DNA of 64,000 bases from Pirellulaceae bacterium (GCA_029243025.1 JAQWSU010000014.1:53341-117340); one strand, 5' to 3'. Counted from the first letter of the stretch, positions 18,416 to 27,968 are shown. Made by a program: numbers and translations. Notes: generated by a model from the sequence alone, not told the origin.

Positions 18416-19726
18416 TCAGGCGGAGTAACGTCGAATCACGATCGAACTGGCCTGTCCCTGGGGGGTCACGTTCACATTGAGAACCGAATCACCTGCAGAT
18501 CCCTCTCGACCGTTGGCGAGGTTTAATGCGCATTCGGGGTCAGGTGTCTCGTAGTTGAGAGTTTTGAACAGCTTGCCGTCGCGAATGGCCATCAGGCTCG
18601 AGATCAGTTCGATCATGCCGCCGGCTGCTCCCAGGTTACCAAAATAGCTTTTGGCCGCTGCCACCGGTACTGGTTCAGCTCGTTCGGAGAACACCTTTTC
18701 GATGGCGACGGCTTCGGCTCGGTCGCAGTCTCGGGTCGACAAGCCGTGGGCATGCACGTGGCCGATGTCCTGCGGCGCAAGGCTCGAGGTCCGCAAAGCC
18801 TGCCGCATCACGTTTTCGAGCGCCTGGCGTTGGTTTCCGATGGCATTTTGATCCATCACCGTTGATGATCCGTAGCCGACGACTTCGCCCAGGATGTTTG
18901 CCTCACGTTGTACCGCATGATCGAGTTCTTCGAGAACCATCGTGCCGGCGCCCTCGCCAATCACCATACCTTTGCGGTTGAGATCGAAGGGGCGAGAGAC
19001 TTTTGCCGGATCATCATCGCCACAGGCCAAATCCTCTTGAAGTGCGGTGTGGACGGTTCGCAGCGGGTGGATCCGGCTACCCGTCGCTCCGGTCAAAATC
19101 ATATCCGCGTGACCCCGTTGAATGGTTGAATAGGCTTCCGCGATCGCCAAGTTGGAGGATGCCTCTCGAACGGTAATCGAGTTATTGGGTCCTCGCAGGT
19201 CGTTGTAAATTGCCACATGACAGGCAGGCATGTTCGGGAGATACTTCAGCAGCCAGAGGGGGGTGACTTGAGGAATTCCTGATTCGGGCCATTGGGAGAT
19301 TTCGAATTTCCCGTTTTCTGTCAGGCAGTTGCGAATCCCCGCTTCGAACTCCTCCGGATCTGTCATGATATAATCCGAGCCGTAGATGACGCCCGTCCGC
19401 TCCGGGTCGCATGAGTCGGCACCCAATCCCGCATCGGTCAGAGCCAATTGTGCGGCAGCCACGCCCATCTTGATCTCGCGACACATGACCTTGAGTCCCT
19501 TGCGGATGGTCTTTTTTTGTGCGGGAGCGAGTGGACCAAAGTCGTCGATTTTGCCAGCGAAGTCACGGACCTCGCCGCCGTAGCCCATGGGCAGGGTTGC
19601 CGTCGAAAATTGGGTTAAAGGACGAACGCCACTCTCGCCGGCACAGAGAGCCTGCCAGAGCGTTTCCTTGGTGTTTCCGAGCGGGGAAACGACGCCGCAA
19701 CCAGTGATGACAACTCGTCGACTCAT
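18416..19726 (-). CDS. Beta-ketoacyl-ACP synthase II-like protein lacking the catalytic Cys
   Basis: 436 residues from the ATG at 19726, which opens the FabF-type start MSRRVVITGCGVVSPLGNTK; a longer frame reaches 19861 but has no family similarity. The thiolase fold is intact with IGEGAGTMVLEELDHA and KSYFGNLGAAGGMIEL. The nucleophile loop, usually 'TACAT', here reads TVREASSN, placing Glu (codon 19163-19165) at the Cys position. The first catalytic His is kept (HAHGLST), but the second is replaced by Asn (codon 18635-18637, GNLGAAG for GHLLGAAG). A condensing enzyme without Cys may act as a chain-length-factor-like partner or decarboxylase. No ACP or partner ketosynthase lies nearby. Confidence 0.8.
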   Translation of the reverse strand: MSRRVVITGCGVVSPLGNTKETLWQALCAGESGVRPLTQFSTATLPMGYGGEVRDFAGKIDDFGPLAPAQKKTIRKGLKVMCREIKMGVAAAQLALTDAGLGADSCDPERTGVIYGSDYIMTDPEEFEAGIRNCLTENGKFEISQWPESGIPQVTPLWLLKYLPNMPACHVAIYNDLRGPNNSITVREASSNLAIAEAYSTIQRGHADMILTGATGSRIHPLRTVHTALQEDLACGDDDPAKVSRPFDLNRKGMVIGEGAGTMVLEELDHAVQREANILGEVVGYGSSTVMDQNAIGNQRQALENVMRQALRTSSLAPQDIGHVHAHGLSTRDCDRAEAVAIEKVFSERAEPVPVAAAKSYFGNLGAAGGMIELISSLMAIRDGKLFKTLNYETPDPECALNLANGREGSAGDSVLNVNVTPQGQASSIVIRRYSA

Positions 19727-19945
19727 TGTTGGTTTCGCGCTCCTCGTCTGAAGCTGGTTTTCAAGCTCACCACCATTTACCGCTTGCGGCATCCGTTCAC
19801 ACCGGCTGAATTTTAGTGATTCATGCGGTTTTCGTCGAGGCAACTCAGGGAATTGGCTCAAAGTGGCCGCGGCTCCAGTCGAGGGATTTTACTCGCTGGC
19901 AGTCGATTTCAGTTCGATGTGTTGCTGTTCGAGTCTTTTCTGTCG

Positions 19946-21184
19946 TTAGTACCGACCGTGGTAATTCAGACGTGCGGCACGTTGCCCTTGTTGTCCCTGC
20001 AGGGCGGCGGCTTGGGGAGACGAACCGCCACTACTGCCTGATCGACAGACAAGGAACAGTAAGGCTTCTGCACGAGGAGGGCGTCCGGACGACGTGATGA
20101 TTGCGGGAAGATTGCTGATGTCAGGGCGATCGAGGCCCGGCATGGCGACCACACCGCGGCTGATCAAAAGCACTTCGTTTTGGGGCCAGTGAAATCGCTC
20201 GTGAATTCTCCAGCTGCTGACTTGTGGCACATCGACCGGAACGTGGCCTTTGACCGGGGCGGGCAGTTCGACCGAAATCGACGACATTTTCTCGACTTGA
20301 TCGACATGGCATTTCACAATGACTTCCATGTTCGCGCCGTCCAAGGTTGCCAGGGGACTGATCGTGAGTGAAAAGCCTTCTTTGATCTCGCCTCGTTGTA
20401 TTTGATAACCGGGAGCCGCTGTCGGCGTCGCCACGATGCTGCGGGAAAAGGAACGCGGGGTCCACCGCGAAAGCGTGTGGGACTGTCCGTTCAAGACGGT
20501 CGCCCCGCTGGAACTATGCTCCCGGAAATCCACCCGCGATCGAAGTTGTGCACCCAGGCGGGCTGCGTCTTCGCGAGTCAGTAACCAAGCATCCAGTCCG
20601 GGCGTTTGCACCGGGACAGGCCGCATCATTTTTAAGGCATGTGAACGCCAACTCGGGCTACCGACAGTCACTAGGTGGACGCCTACGCCCACATGCTGTT
20701 GATCCGAACGCACAAAACGTTCCACGACGTCTGTAACGATCGCCTGCCGATCCGGGGAATGATAGACTCGGAGCGTTTCACTGTCTGCGTTAAGAATTCC
20801 GAAGGGCTGTCCAAACCACGTTTCTGTGCCCGTGTTACGGACCACCCATTCGACGATGTTCTGCTGTGGGTTGGGAATGCCTTGCATCCGATCCACATAG
20901 GGCCGGATATCGTATTCTCGCCAAACTTGGCCCGCGTCGGTGGGTAACTGGCCACTGCCTTCCCGCACGCGTGTGACGCGAGGTGGCCCAGCTTGAATGG
21001 GGCCCACGTTGTCGGCGGCTGGAGCGGTCGATGGGGCGACAGGCGGTGACTGGGCCGGTTGGCCTGTTGCTGGCTGGTTGGCTTGAATTGTTTGGGGCGT
21101 CGGATTCGTTTCGAATTGGGCGAAAGCGGTTGTCGCCAATGCGATTTTCAGTGTGATCACCAAGCAGGTTTGCCGTAAGCTCAT
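19946..21184 (-). CDS. Exported protein, possibly secretin-like
   Basis: 412 residues with a signal peptide (about 1-22, cut after TTAFA). A Pro/Gln/Ala-rich stretch (about 25-75) follows. The rest is mostly beta-strand; the segment from VDFREHSSSGATVLNGQSHT to LISRGVVAMPGL has the rhythm of a secretin C-terminal region (dg...V.v...v), but no full secretin signature is visible, so this is only a suggestion. A Gly/Ser-rich tail (SGSSGGSSPQAAALQGQQGQ) ends the protein. A GGAG eight bases before the ATG and a strong upstream promoter support the start. Confidence 0.55.
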   Translation of the reverse strand: MSLRQTCLVITLKIALATTAFAQFETNPTPQTIQANQPATGQPAQSPPVAPSTAPAADNVGPIQAGPPRVTRVREGSGQLPTDAGQVWREYDIRPYVDRMQGIPNPQQNIVEWVVRNTGTETWFGQPFGILNADSETLRVYHSPDRQAIVTDVVERFVRSDQQHVGVGVHLVTVGSPSWRSHALKMMRPVPVQTPGLDAWLLTREDAARLGAQLRSRVDFREHSSSGATVLNGQSHTLSRWTPRSFSRSIVATPTAAPGYQIQRGEIKEGFSLTISPLATLDGANMEVIVKCHVDQVEKMSSISVELPAPVKGHVPVDVPQVSSWRIHERFHWPQNEVLLISRGVVAMPGLDRPDISNLPAIITSSGRPPRAEALLFLVCRSGSSGGSSPQAAALQGQQGQRAARLNYHGRY

Positions 21185-21228
21185 CCGTTAAACTCCAGAA
21201 GAGGACGGTAAAAGAGAAGAGGGGGCGG

Positions 21229-21258
21229 AGTATAGGGGCGTTGTTGCCAGCCTCACAA
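21229..21258 (-). promoter_or_regulatory. Sigma-70 promoter for the secretin-like gene
   Basis: On the minus strand TTGTGA (21258-21253) and TATACT (21234-21229) are 18 bases apart. The predicted start near 21222 leaves a leader of about 38 bases with a good ribosome-binding site. Confidence 0.5.
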
Positions 21259-21575
21259 GGGCAGTCAGGTTGTGAGCCATCGCATGGTAGCTTGGTCGGG
21301 TGATAGCGGTCGCATGCTGGCTTGGAATCTGCTTGACGATGTCGTGCAGCCGCACTTCCTGACAGCTGGGGGGGAGGTCCAACGATTTTTCAACCGATTA
21401 CGACCCGTTTGGCTTCGTCATCATAATGGTTTGACGCAAGTTGCCTTCGCACCCGCGGATCGACATACTTGGAGAGAGGAAGGCCGCGTTCCATCTCGTG
21501 TTGTTGGGTCACAGGTCGTAAAATTCTCATTAAATCTTGCAGCTTGCGATGCTTATCAAAGTGAACTGAAGTCTG
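21259..21575. other. Divergent intergenic region, nothing recognised
   Basis: This stretch separates the secretin-like gene from the protein kinase gene. It holds one plus-strand open frame that overlaps the kinase start and shows no family resemblance. I see no promoter with good spacing for the kinase. Confidence 0.5.
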
Positions 21576-23114
21576 ATGAATTCATCTCAATCATCCTCTG
21601 CTCAGCCGTCTGATCCAGATCTGTCGGGTCACCAACTGGGTGACTATCTGATTTTGCGTCGGTTGGGGGCCGGTGGCATGGCGGAGGTTTATTTGGCAGA
21701 ACAGCAGTCTTTGGAACGCCAGGTAGCGATCAAAGTGCTGCGTCCGAATTTGGCGGCGCAGGAGAACTATGTTCGCCGTTTTCACAATGAGGCGCGTGCA
21801 GCTGCATCACTGGTGCACGCCAATATTGTCCAGATCTACGAAGTGGGCTGTCTCGAAGGTTTCCATTTCATTGCTCAGGAATACGTCCGCGGTCAAACGG
21901 TTACCCAACTTGTCTCCCGAACCGGGCCGTTGGAGATCACAAGGGTAATTTCCATCCTGCGCCAGATTTCGGCCGCTTTGAACAAGGCGGGGCAGGAAAG
22001 GATTGTGCATCGTGACATTAAACCAGAAAATATTTTGCTGATGCCGAGTGGCGAAGCCAAGGTGGCAGACTTTGGACTGGCACGTGTAATCGATCCCACC
22101 CAATTGGATTTGACGCAGGCAGGTCTCACGATGGGAACGCCTTTGTATATGAGTCCAGAGCAGGTTGAGGGCCGCCCCTTGGATCAGCGCAGCGATCTGT
22201 ATTCTTGCGGCGTTACCTCCTACTACATGCTGACAGGGCGACCTCCCTTCCAGGGAGAAACTCCGCTCAGTGTCGCGGTGCAGCACCTGCAGACACCTCC
22301 CACGCCATTGCAAGATTTTCGTCCTGATGTGCCGGAGCAGCTTTCTGACATCGTGCTCAAGCTGCTGGCCAAGAAACCGTCAGGTCGTTATCGATCAGCA
22401 GCCGAGTTGTTAGGCGATCTCCGTTCCTTGTCCGTCGAAGGGGGCGAATACCATCTGCCGCTTGAGGCCGATGCGTTACCAGAAACAGATCACGACGAGC
22501 GGTCACACAGTCTGGATGCCACGCGTCAGTTGCAAACGTTAATGCAAACCCAATCGATGCGACAGGTTTCGCGTCGCGGTCGCTGGCTTGTGCCAGTGAC
22601 GTTGTTTGCCGCTCTTGGCGTCGGCTGCATGGTTGCTCGTTTGACTTGGTCCGGTTCGCTGCTGGCAGAGGATTCGCGAGGAACGGTGCAAATTGAGCGT
22701 CGTGATACGGCGGCTGCCCAGTATTTGCACGCTCAATTCATGAATACGGAGGAGGCTTACGAAAGCGTTGCAAAGTATCACGATCCGGCTGAGAGCGCTC
22801 TCAATCGCTACTATGCGATGCGGTCGCAACAGCGATTGGCCGATTTCTACGTAAGTCTCTACGATTATGAGGCGGCCTACGCCGCTTTCAGTGTTCTTGA
22901 GCAGGATAGCGAGCCCGAGTTTCACGCGATCGGACTTGCCGGGCAGGCGGTGATTCACGATTTACGCGACCAGCTGCCTCAACTGGCGAACAAAATCTCC
23001 GAGGTCTGGGGGCAACGTTCCTTGCTCGACGTCGGTTTGCAAAGGGACTTGGAACGCATTGTCGAGAAACGAGATGTGGATGTATCCCCTGCAAAAGGTG
23101 ATGCGTCCGAATAG
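21576..23114 (+). CDS. Membrane-anchored Ser/Thr protein kinase (Pkn type)
   Basis: 512 residues. The kinase domain spans about 22-290 with a Gly-rich loop (LGAGGMAEVYLA), the VAIK lysine, the catalytic loop HRDIKPENILL, DFGLA, and the activation segment GTPLYMSPEQVEG. All key residues are present, so it should be active. A transmembrane helix near 345-368 (WLVPVTLFAALGVGCMVARL) is followed by about 140 residues with TPR-like helices, probably extracytoplasmic. Planctomycetes carry many such receptors. It converges on the ExbD-like operon with 34 bases between. The ligand and substrates are unknown. Confidence 0.9.
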   Translation: MNSSQSSSAQPSDPDLSGHQLGDYLILRRLGAGGMAEVYLAEQQSLERQVAIKVLRPNLAAQENYVRRFHNEARAAASLVHANIVQIYEVGCLEGFHFIAQEYVRGQTVTQLVSRTGPLEITRVISILRQISAALNKAGQERIVHRDIKPENILLMPSGEAKVADFGLARVIDPTQLDLTQAGLTMGTPLYMSPEQVEGRPLDQRSDLYSCGVTSYYMLTGRPPFQGETPLSVAVQHLQTPPTPLQDFRPDVPEQLSDIVLKLLAKKPSGRYRSAAELLGDLRSLSVEGGEYHLPLEADALPETDHDERSHSLDATRQLQTLMQTQSMRQVSRRGRWLVPVTLFAALGVGCMVARLTWSGSLLAEDSRGTVQIERRDTAAAQYLHAQFMNTEEAYESVAKYHDPAESALNRYYAMRSQQRLADFYVSLYDYEAAYAAFSVLEQDSEPEFHAIGLAGQAVIHDLRDQLPQLANKISEVWGQRSLLDVGLQRDLERIVEKRDVDVSPAKGDASE

Positions 23115-23148
23115 CCGTTTTCGAGTGACCCTCACCCTTACGCGAAGG

Positions 23149-24174
23149 TTACTGCGCGGCGGAGCGACTGCCTCGAGGAGAACCGCTAATCGGTTGATCG
23201 GCTGGGAGTGGACGGGCGGCGCAGGCAAAACCCCGTTCGTAGAGCCAACGCTTCAGCTCTCGGAACTTTCCAAAACTGTCCGGATAGGTCCAAACGGTGA
23301 TCACGGTTCGGCTGGGGTTAAACGACTCGATGAGTTGCGTGAACTGCGAATCGGGTAGCAATGCTTTGTCGGCCGGTTCGCCTAATCGAGAGCTCATTGG
23401 CACCAGCACGAATTCCTTCAGTTCGGCAACTTGCCGCACGACCGGCCCGGCTTTAGATATCGATGCGTAGTTCTTGCGGTGCATCGTATATCGCAAATGA
23501 AACCCTTGCATGGGTCCGATTGTTTCGGTGATTTCCGGCACCTGCTTCAGTTTCCAAATCTTATTCGGTACCTCGGCTTTCAGTTGATCGGTCAGGATGT
23601 TGAGCGGCACGTGCGTCAAATAGCCATCCTTAAGTTGAAAGTGTTCTTCACCGCCAAAAACAGTTTTGGCGAGCGGAGTCGGCAGGTGTTCCAACTCGAT
23701 CGTCTTTTCCTGTTCGTTTTCGAGTGAATCTCGTTGCTGGTGAATTGCGTCCAGAGCTGTCGCAAGACTTACCGCTTCGGATTGGAGCTTGATTCTTGAT
23801 TGGCTTTCACTGTCCAATTTGGAGGATCGCGTATCGAGTTCGCGTTTGGCTGCGGTGAGCAACACCTTCAATTGATGCCGCTCACTCTGTCGGCGATCCA
23901 CCAAATCCTTGATCTGATCGGCCCTTTGCTCGATTTCTCGAACGTTGGAGGTGAGGTCCTGGGTCGCCGCTTGCAATTGGTCGGCTTTTTTAATTTCCTC
24001 AGGATTCGGTTTGCCGATCGCATTGTCGGGGTCGTCGACTAACGCATCTTGAGCTCGGACGCCAATCACCATCACGAGGATCACGAGGATCCCGACTAGA
24101 TTTGCGACAATATCCAGGAATGAATCGAGGCCTGAATCGTTGTCGTCACGTCGTAGACGTCGCTTGATCTTCAC
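23149..24174 (-). CDS. ExbD/TolR-like single-span membrane protein
   Basis: 341 residues. The N-terminus is short, basic and cytosolic (MKIKRRLRRDDNDSGLDSFL), followed by one transmembrane helix (about 20-42, DIVANLVGILVILVMVIGVR) with an Asp just before it, the layout of ExbD/TolR/MotB partners. A coiled coil (about 70-165) and a C-terminal alpha/beta region (TVITVWTYPDSFGKFRELKR) lie in the periplasm. GTG start two bases after the stop of the upstream gene. It is third in an operon with a MotA/TolQ/ExbB homologue and a second ExbD-like protein. Assignment by topology and context, not by a full domain match. Confidence 0.6.
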   Translation of the reverse strand: MKIKRRLRRDDNDSGLDSFLDIVANLVGILVILVMVIGVRAQDALVDDPDNAIGKPNPEEIKKADQLQAATQDLTSNVREIEQRADQIKDLVDRRQSERHQLKVLLTAAKRELDTRSSKLDSESQSRIKLQSEAVSLATALDAIHQQRDSLENEQEKTIELEHLPTPLAKTVFGGEEHFQLKDGYLTHVPLNILTDQLKAEVPNKIWKLKQVPEITETIGPMQGFHLRYTMHRKNYASISKAGPVVRQVAELKEFVLVPMSSRLGEPADKALLPDSQFTQLIESFNPSRTVITVWTYPDSFGKFRELKRWLYERGFACAARPLPADQPISGSPRGSRSAAQ

Positions 24175-24176
24175 GA

Positions 24177-26327
24177 TCAGTTTTTCCTCTTTACCGCAAT
24201 ACCACTGTTTTTTAACAGTTGAGACAGTTCTTGGAATCGTTGCTCACCACTGGGGTGGACTCGTACACTCAGAACGGGCTTCCAATGCATCGAGGTGCCG
24301 GCAATTCCCCACTTGTCCATTCGCTGCCATAGCGTTGTGACCAATTGGTCAATTTCGTTATGCAGCGAACCTTCGAATTGGACTCGTTCTGGCTCGCCGT
24401 GTCGTTTCTCCGGCTTGAACTCCAGGTATTGGCCTGTGAGGAGAACGGGAATCGGACGCGTAATCCCGACCGAACCGCGTGAACCCGTTGGTAGACCCCA
24501 ATCGGCACCGCGTGCGTTGGCCATGGGTGGAATCGGAGGTTGGCTCATTGCCGATGCGCCGGCGGACATCGAGCCCATCCCACTGGCCGGTTGCCCGGGT
24601 GACTGCGGGGCGGGGGTCGCGGCTCCGGATGAACCACCGGAGCCTCCCGCACGGCTTGAATTGGAGCCGGCTGCGTTGGCTGCTGACGAGCCACCAGGAT
24701 GGGAGTTTGCTTGGGCCCCGGCAGCGCCGGCGGTGGAGTTTGCTTGTCCGCCGGGAGATGGTTCAAAATTATTGGTGTCTAAGCTCGAGTTGCCTTGTCC
24801 GAATTCTTCCCCAGTCGTCGTGTTTCCCTGGTAATCACCGCCCGAAGCGGATCCGGCCTCCGCCAGTTCGTTCTGTTGCTGATCGTACGGATTGGGTTCG
24901 TAGGGACTTTGTTCTTGGTTTCCATCCCCGCGGCCGCTTCCTTGGCCTTGGCCGTTGCCACCTCCTTGACCGCTGCCGCCGAACCCCCCCGCGTTGGCCC
25001 TGTCGCCTAACGGACGGAGTTGTCGATTGCCGGCTGGTGGATTACTGCCAAGGGCTCCGCTGCCAGTGAAACCCTGGCTGCGGTTGTTGATCTGATGGGA
25101 AGGCTGGCCGGAAAAGCCACGTCCGTTGTTGCCGCTTGGACCGAAGTTGCCATTGCCTCCCACGAGATGGTTTCCTCTCGGGCCGCCTCGATTTGAATTG
25201 GGTTTTCCAAAACGATTGCCATTGGTTCCTGGCGTCCCACCCCGGGTTGAATCCGGTCCGGAGTTGGCCCCCAAGCCGCCCGGTTGTCCTGTGGATTGCC
25301 TTGAGCGTGAATCATAGCCTCCAGCAGCTTCCCCGTTATTGACGAATCCACCTTGACGGGATGCGGTTAGCGTGCCGCTGTTTCTTCGACCGAATCGAGC
25401 CGGCGCGATTGCTTTAAGTCTTTGTCTTTGGAAGCGTGCTTCTTCAACCGCGTCCATCATGATGGCAACCATGGCCGCATCGCGTTTGGGAAACTTGAGC
25501 TCCAAATCTTGGGCGACCAGTTCGTAACCAAATTCAGCGTCCCATGATTTCATTGCGGCTCGTGCTGCCGCGTAGGCTTGGGCGCCATCGGGTCGAACGA
25601 CAATAAGTGGATAAGGCTGATCGTCTTGGTCACGGAAAGTTCTTGCCAAGTATTCTCGCTTGGCACGTAAAGCTGCCGCCAATGCGTTGTCATCGGTGAT
25701 TGGTAGTTGGAAGTCTACGCCGTAAAGCTCGATTCCCTCGGGCTGTAAAATTACCCGTTCCCCGGTGCACTCAATGAAGATAGGACGTCTTTCCGTCGCG
25801 TGAGGGCCGTCATAGGCAACGATCGAATAGGAAGGCTTACGTTTGGAAAGAGCTTTCCGAGCGACTTCTAAATCGCGTTCTGCGTTAGCAAGACGCGCAC
25901 GCAGTTCCTCAACCTGTTTTTCATTGGCAGCTTGTTGAGCCACTTCGTCAGACTCTTCGGCCGCGATTCGTCGTGCTTCCCCGACGGCTGCATCGAGTTC
26001 CTGGCTGAGATTGCGAATCTCGTTTTCCAGATGACTCAGTTCACGGCGTCGATCTTCAAGCTGTTCAGCAGTTTGTTGGCGTGAGCTTTCCAGGATCTCC
26101 ATTCGCCAGGAGAACTCTTCCGTCCGTTCGCGGAGCAGCTTGTTTTGTTCTTCCAAGGACGACCGTTCCGACTCGCGTTGTTTGGAAACGGAGGCCGCGT
26201 TTGCTTTGGCTTGCTCAACAACAACAACCAATAACACGATCAACGATCCCACCGTGCAGATCAGCACCGCGAGAAAAGGGAAGAGCGTGATGGCATCGTC
26301 GCTTCCTCTGCGTCGTCGCCGTCTCAT
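24177..26327 (-). CDS. ExbD-like membrane protein with long Gly/Asn/Ser-rich region
   Basis: 716 residues. A basic start (MRRRRRRGSDDAITLFPFLA) leads into one membrane helix (VLICTVGSLIVLLVVVVEQA), then a coiled coil to about 165 and a folded segment at 170-330 (EGIELYGVDFQLPITDD, YPLIVVRPDGAQAYAAARAA). Residues of about 335-600 are a low-complexity Gly, Asn, Ser, Gln and Pro tract. A C-terminal segment (LHNEIDQLVTTLWQRMDKWG) follows. The start overlaps the stop of the MotA/ExbB gene in ATGA, so translation is coupled. The low-complexity region may span peptidoglycan or the surface layer. Confidence 0.6.
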   Translation of the reverse strand: MRRRRRRGSDDAITLFPFLAVLICTVGSLIVLLVVVVEQAKANAASVSKQRESERSSLEEQNKLLRERTEEFSWRMEILESSRQQTAEQLEDRRRELSHLENEIRNLSQELDAAVGEARRIAAEESDEVAQQAANEKQVEELRARLANAERDLEVARKALSKRKPSYSIVAYDGPHATERRPIFIECTGERVILQPEGIELYGVDFQLPITDDNALAAALRAKREYLARTFRDQDDQPYPLIVVRPDGAQAYAAARAAMKSWDAEFGYELVAQDLELKFPKRDAAMVAIMMDAVEEARFQRQRLKAIAPARFGRRNSGTLTASRQGGFVNNGEAAGGYDSRSRQSTGQPGGLGANSGPDSTRGGTPGTNGNRFGKPNSNRGGPRGNHLVGGNGNFGPSGNNGRGFSGQPSHQINNRSQGFTGSGALGSNPPAGNRQLRPLGDRANAGGFGGSGQGGGNGQGQGSGRGDGNQEQSPYEPNPYDQQQNELAEAGSASGGDYQGNTTTGEEFGQGNSSLDTNNFEPSPGGQANSTAGAAGAQANSHPGGSSAANAAGSNSSRAGGSGGSSGAATPAPQSPGQPASGMGSMSAGASAMSQPPIPPMANARGADWGLPTGSRGSVGITRPIPVLLTGQYLEFKPEKRHGEPERVQFEGSLHNEIDQLVTTLWQRMDKWGIAGTSMHWKPVLSVRVHPSGEQRFQELSQLLKNSGIAVKRKN

Positions 26328-27658
26328 GCAGCGCGCTCCTGTTGTGGCGATTCAAGCTGAACCTGCTGGTCTTTGGCGAGTGGTCTTCCCAATCGTGAGC
26401 TTAAGAGCTGAATCGCTGCTGATAGGCTCATGACAGTGTCTTCAAAGTTCTTGGCACCCGACAACGCTCGCAAGTTTTGGTTCAAGGCCTGTTCGAGCTT
26501 CATGATATCCCCAGTGGCCTGCAGGACTTGCAAGTTGATTTCACCATGTTTCGTCAACTCAACCTGTTGGGCGCGGACTTCGCGAATCGTCTCGTTAGCA
26601 GATTCTTGCAGTTGCTGCCAATGAGCGGCGGCGCGTGCGCCGGCCGCGTCTTCCAACTTCAACAGGTTTTCGGTGTGCGATGTCATGCTTGCTGTCAACG
26701 CGGTCGAGACGGCTGATTCGACGGAGTCGCCCGTTTCGGTCATCAGCTTTGCCCACTGGTCATGAGCTGCGTCCAGGGAAGTTTTCCAAACCTCACTTTG
26801 TCGCTCAACAATCGTCGTCATATTGTTCATGACGGACTGTGACATTCTCTCGACGGATGCCAAATGAGGATCACGTTCCGTACCCAGTTTGCGGAAACGG
26901 TTGCCGAGGAGGTCAGACGTGCGACGATCGACAATTGAGAGTAATTGTGTATCGACTTGAGTCATGAGGAACTGCGTGAACATCAGGGCAATCGATAACG
27001 ATAGCGCCAAGGCGGTTGTGTCGAAGGCGACACTCAGACCCGAGAGTAAGCCTTCCATCGCTACCTTAGGTGAGTTAACAAGTGCCTCCGGCGAAAGATC
27101 TCCTAACGCCAGCGTGATTCCGATGACCGTTCCGAGAAATCCCAACATTGGGGTGGCCCAAATGATCATGCGAACCAGACCATAGGCCTCGTAGTTGCGC
27201 TCGGCGTCAGTTTCCGACAGATATTTGAGTTCGTCATCGAGATTGTCTGCCGATTCCTGGCGACCGATGAAGGCAAGTGCGTTCTCAATTCTTTGGACGA
27301 ATTGGCTCTTGCGGATTGAAGTTGGTAGTTCGGCGAGTTCTGTTAACAACGCCTTGGCTTCGTGAGGCGCCTGCCCCTCGGCTGGCGGTGGATCAAGTTG
27401 AACCGCCTCGGCAATGCCCAATTGTCGCATCGTCTGCCAACCGCGCCGTAGGATGGCTGCCAGGCCAATGAAGAACAAGCAGACTTCAACGTACTCCACC
27501 GGGTGACCGGCCGTATATCGGATGATCAGCTCGTTGGTAATAATTCCCTGCCGGATTGCCAAATAGAATCCAGTCGTACCAGCGAGGCCTGCTATCAAGG
27601 GCCAGCCAATGCTATCAAGAATGACTCCAAAGAATGGAACTCGTTTCGTTTTCGCCAC
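26324..27658 (-). CDS. MotA/TolQ/ExbB proton-channel family protein
   Basis: 444 residues, GTG start at 27658 with AGGGA eight bases upstream. Transmembrane helices lie near 15-35 and 50-70, with two further helices near 165-190 and 205-230 (MIIWATPMLGFLGTVIGITL, then a stretch containing TTALALSLSIALMFTQFLMT). The GFLGTVIGIT segment is the family signature. A long coiled coil (about 245-410) extends the cytosolic part well beyond TolQ or ExbB. It is first in the operon with two ExbD-like genes, so the three likely form a proton-driven inner-membrane motor. The energised partner (TonB-, Tol- or gliding-like) is not in the window. Confidence 0.85.
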   Translation of the reverse strand: MAKTKRVPFFGVILDSIGWPLIAGLAGTTGFYLAIRQGIITNELIIRYTAGHPVEYVEVCLFFIGLAAILRRGWQTMRQLGIAEAVQLDPPPAEGQAPHEAKALLTELAELPTSIRKSQFVQRIENALAFIGRQESADNLDDELKYLSETDAERNYEAYGLVRMIIWATPMLGFLGTVIGITLALGDLSPEALVNSPKVAMEGLLSGLSVAFDTTALALSLSIALMFTQFLMTQVDTQLLSIVDRRTSDLLGNRFRKLGTERDPHLASVERMSQSVMNNMTTIVERQSEVWKTSLDAAHDQWAKLMTETGDSVESAVSTALTASMTSHTENLLKLEDAAGARAAAHWQQLQESANETIREVRAQQVELTKHGEINLQVLQATGDIMKLEQALNQNLRALSGAKNFEDTVMSLSAAIQLLSSRLGRPLAKDQQVQLESPQQERAA

Positions 27659-27846
27659 TGGTCATCCCTTTCCATGGTGAGCGCACACGATTCACAAAGC
27701 TATTCGCGTTCGTCCTCAGAATCGGCGTAATCGTTAAACTTGAATGAGTCAAAATCAGCAAATAGTTGTGTTGGCTGCCGCTGACTTGCTGTCAGCATGC
27801 GTTTTTCTCTTCTGGCCGTAAGCTGAAAATGCCCTTTTCGGCAATA

Positions 27847-27899
27847 CGCTCAACACGCCGGATGCCTGTTTTTTCTGCAGGAACTTGAGGTGTTGAGCG
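27847..27899. promoter_or_regulatory. Long-spaced inverted repeat upstream of the ExbB-like operon and tRNA-Glu
   Basis: CGCTCAACAC (27847-27856) and GTGTTGAGCG (27890-27899) are perfect 10-base arms. Between them lies a smaller CCTG...CAGG stem around a T-run. It sits in the 340-base gap between the divergent operon and the tRNA and could be an operator or a structured RNA. Confidence 0.4.
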
Positions 27900-27938
27900 G
27901 AGCTAGCGGATCGGCAGCGTGGATTTATCGGCAGCCAA

Positions 27939-27968
27939 TTGACGATCTCTAGGGAGCGCTGGTAATCT
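27939..27968 (+). promoter_or_regulatory. Promoter for tRNA-Glu
   Basis: TTGACG (27939-27944) and TAATCT (27963-27968) are separated by 18 bases. The predicted start lies about 25 bases before the mature tRNA end. Confidence 0.5.

Noticed and set aside
24295..24834. Plus-strand frame of 179 codons
   Set aside because: Antisense of the low-complexity region of the ExbD-like protein; no start signal or family.
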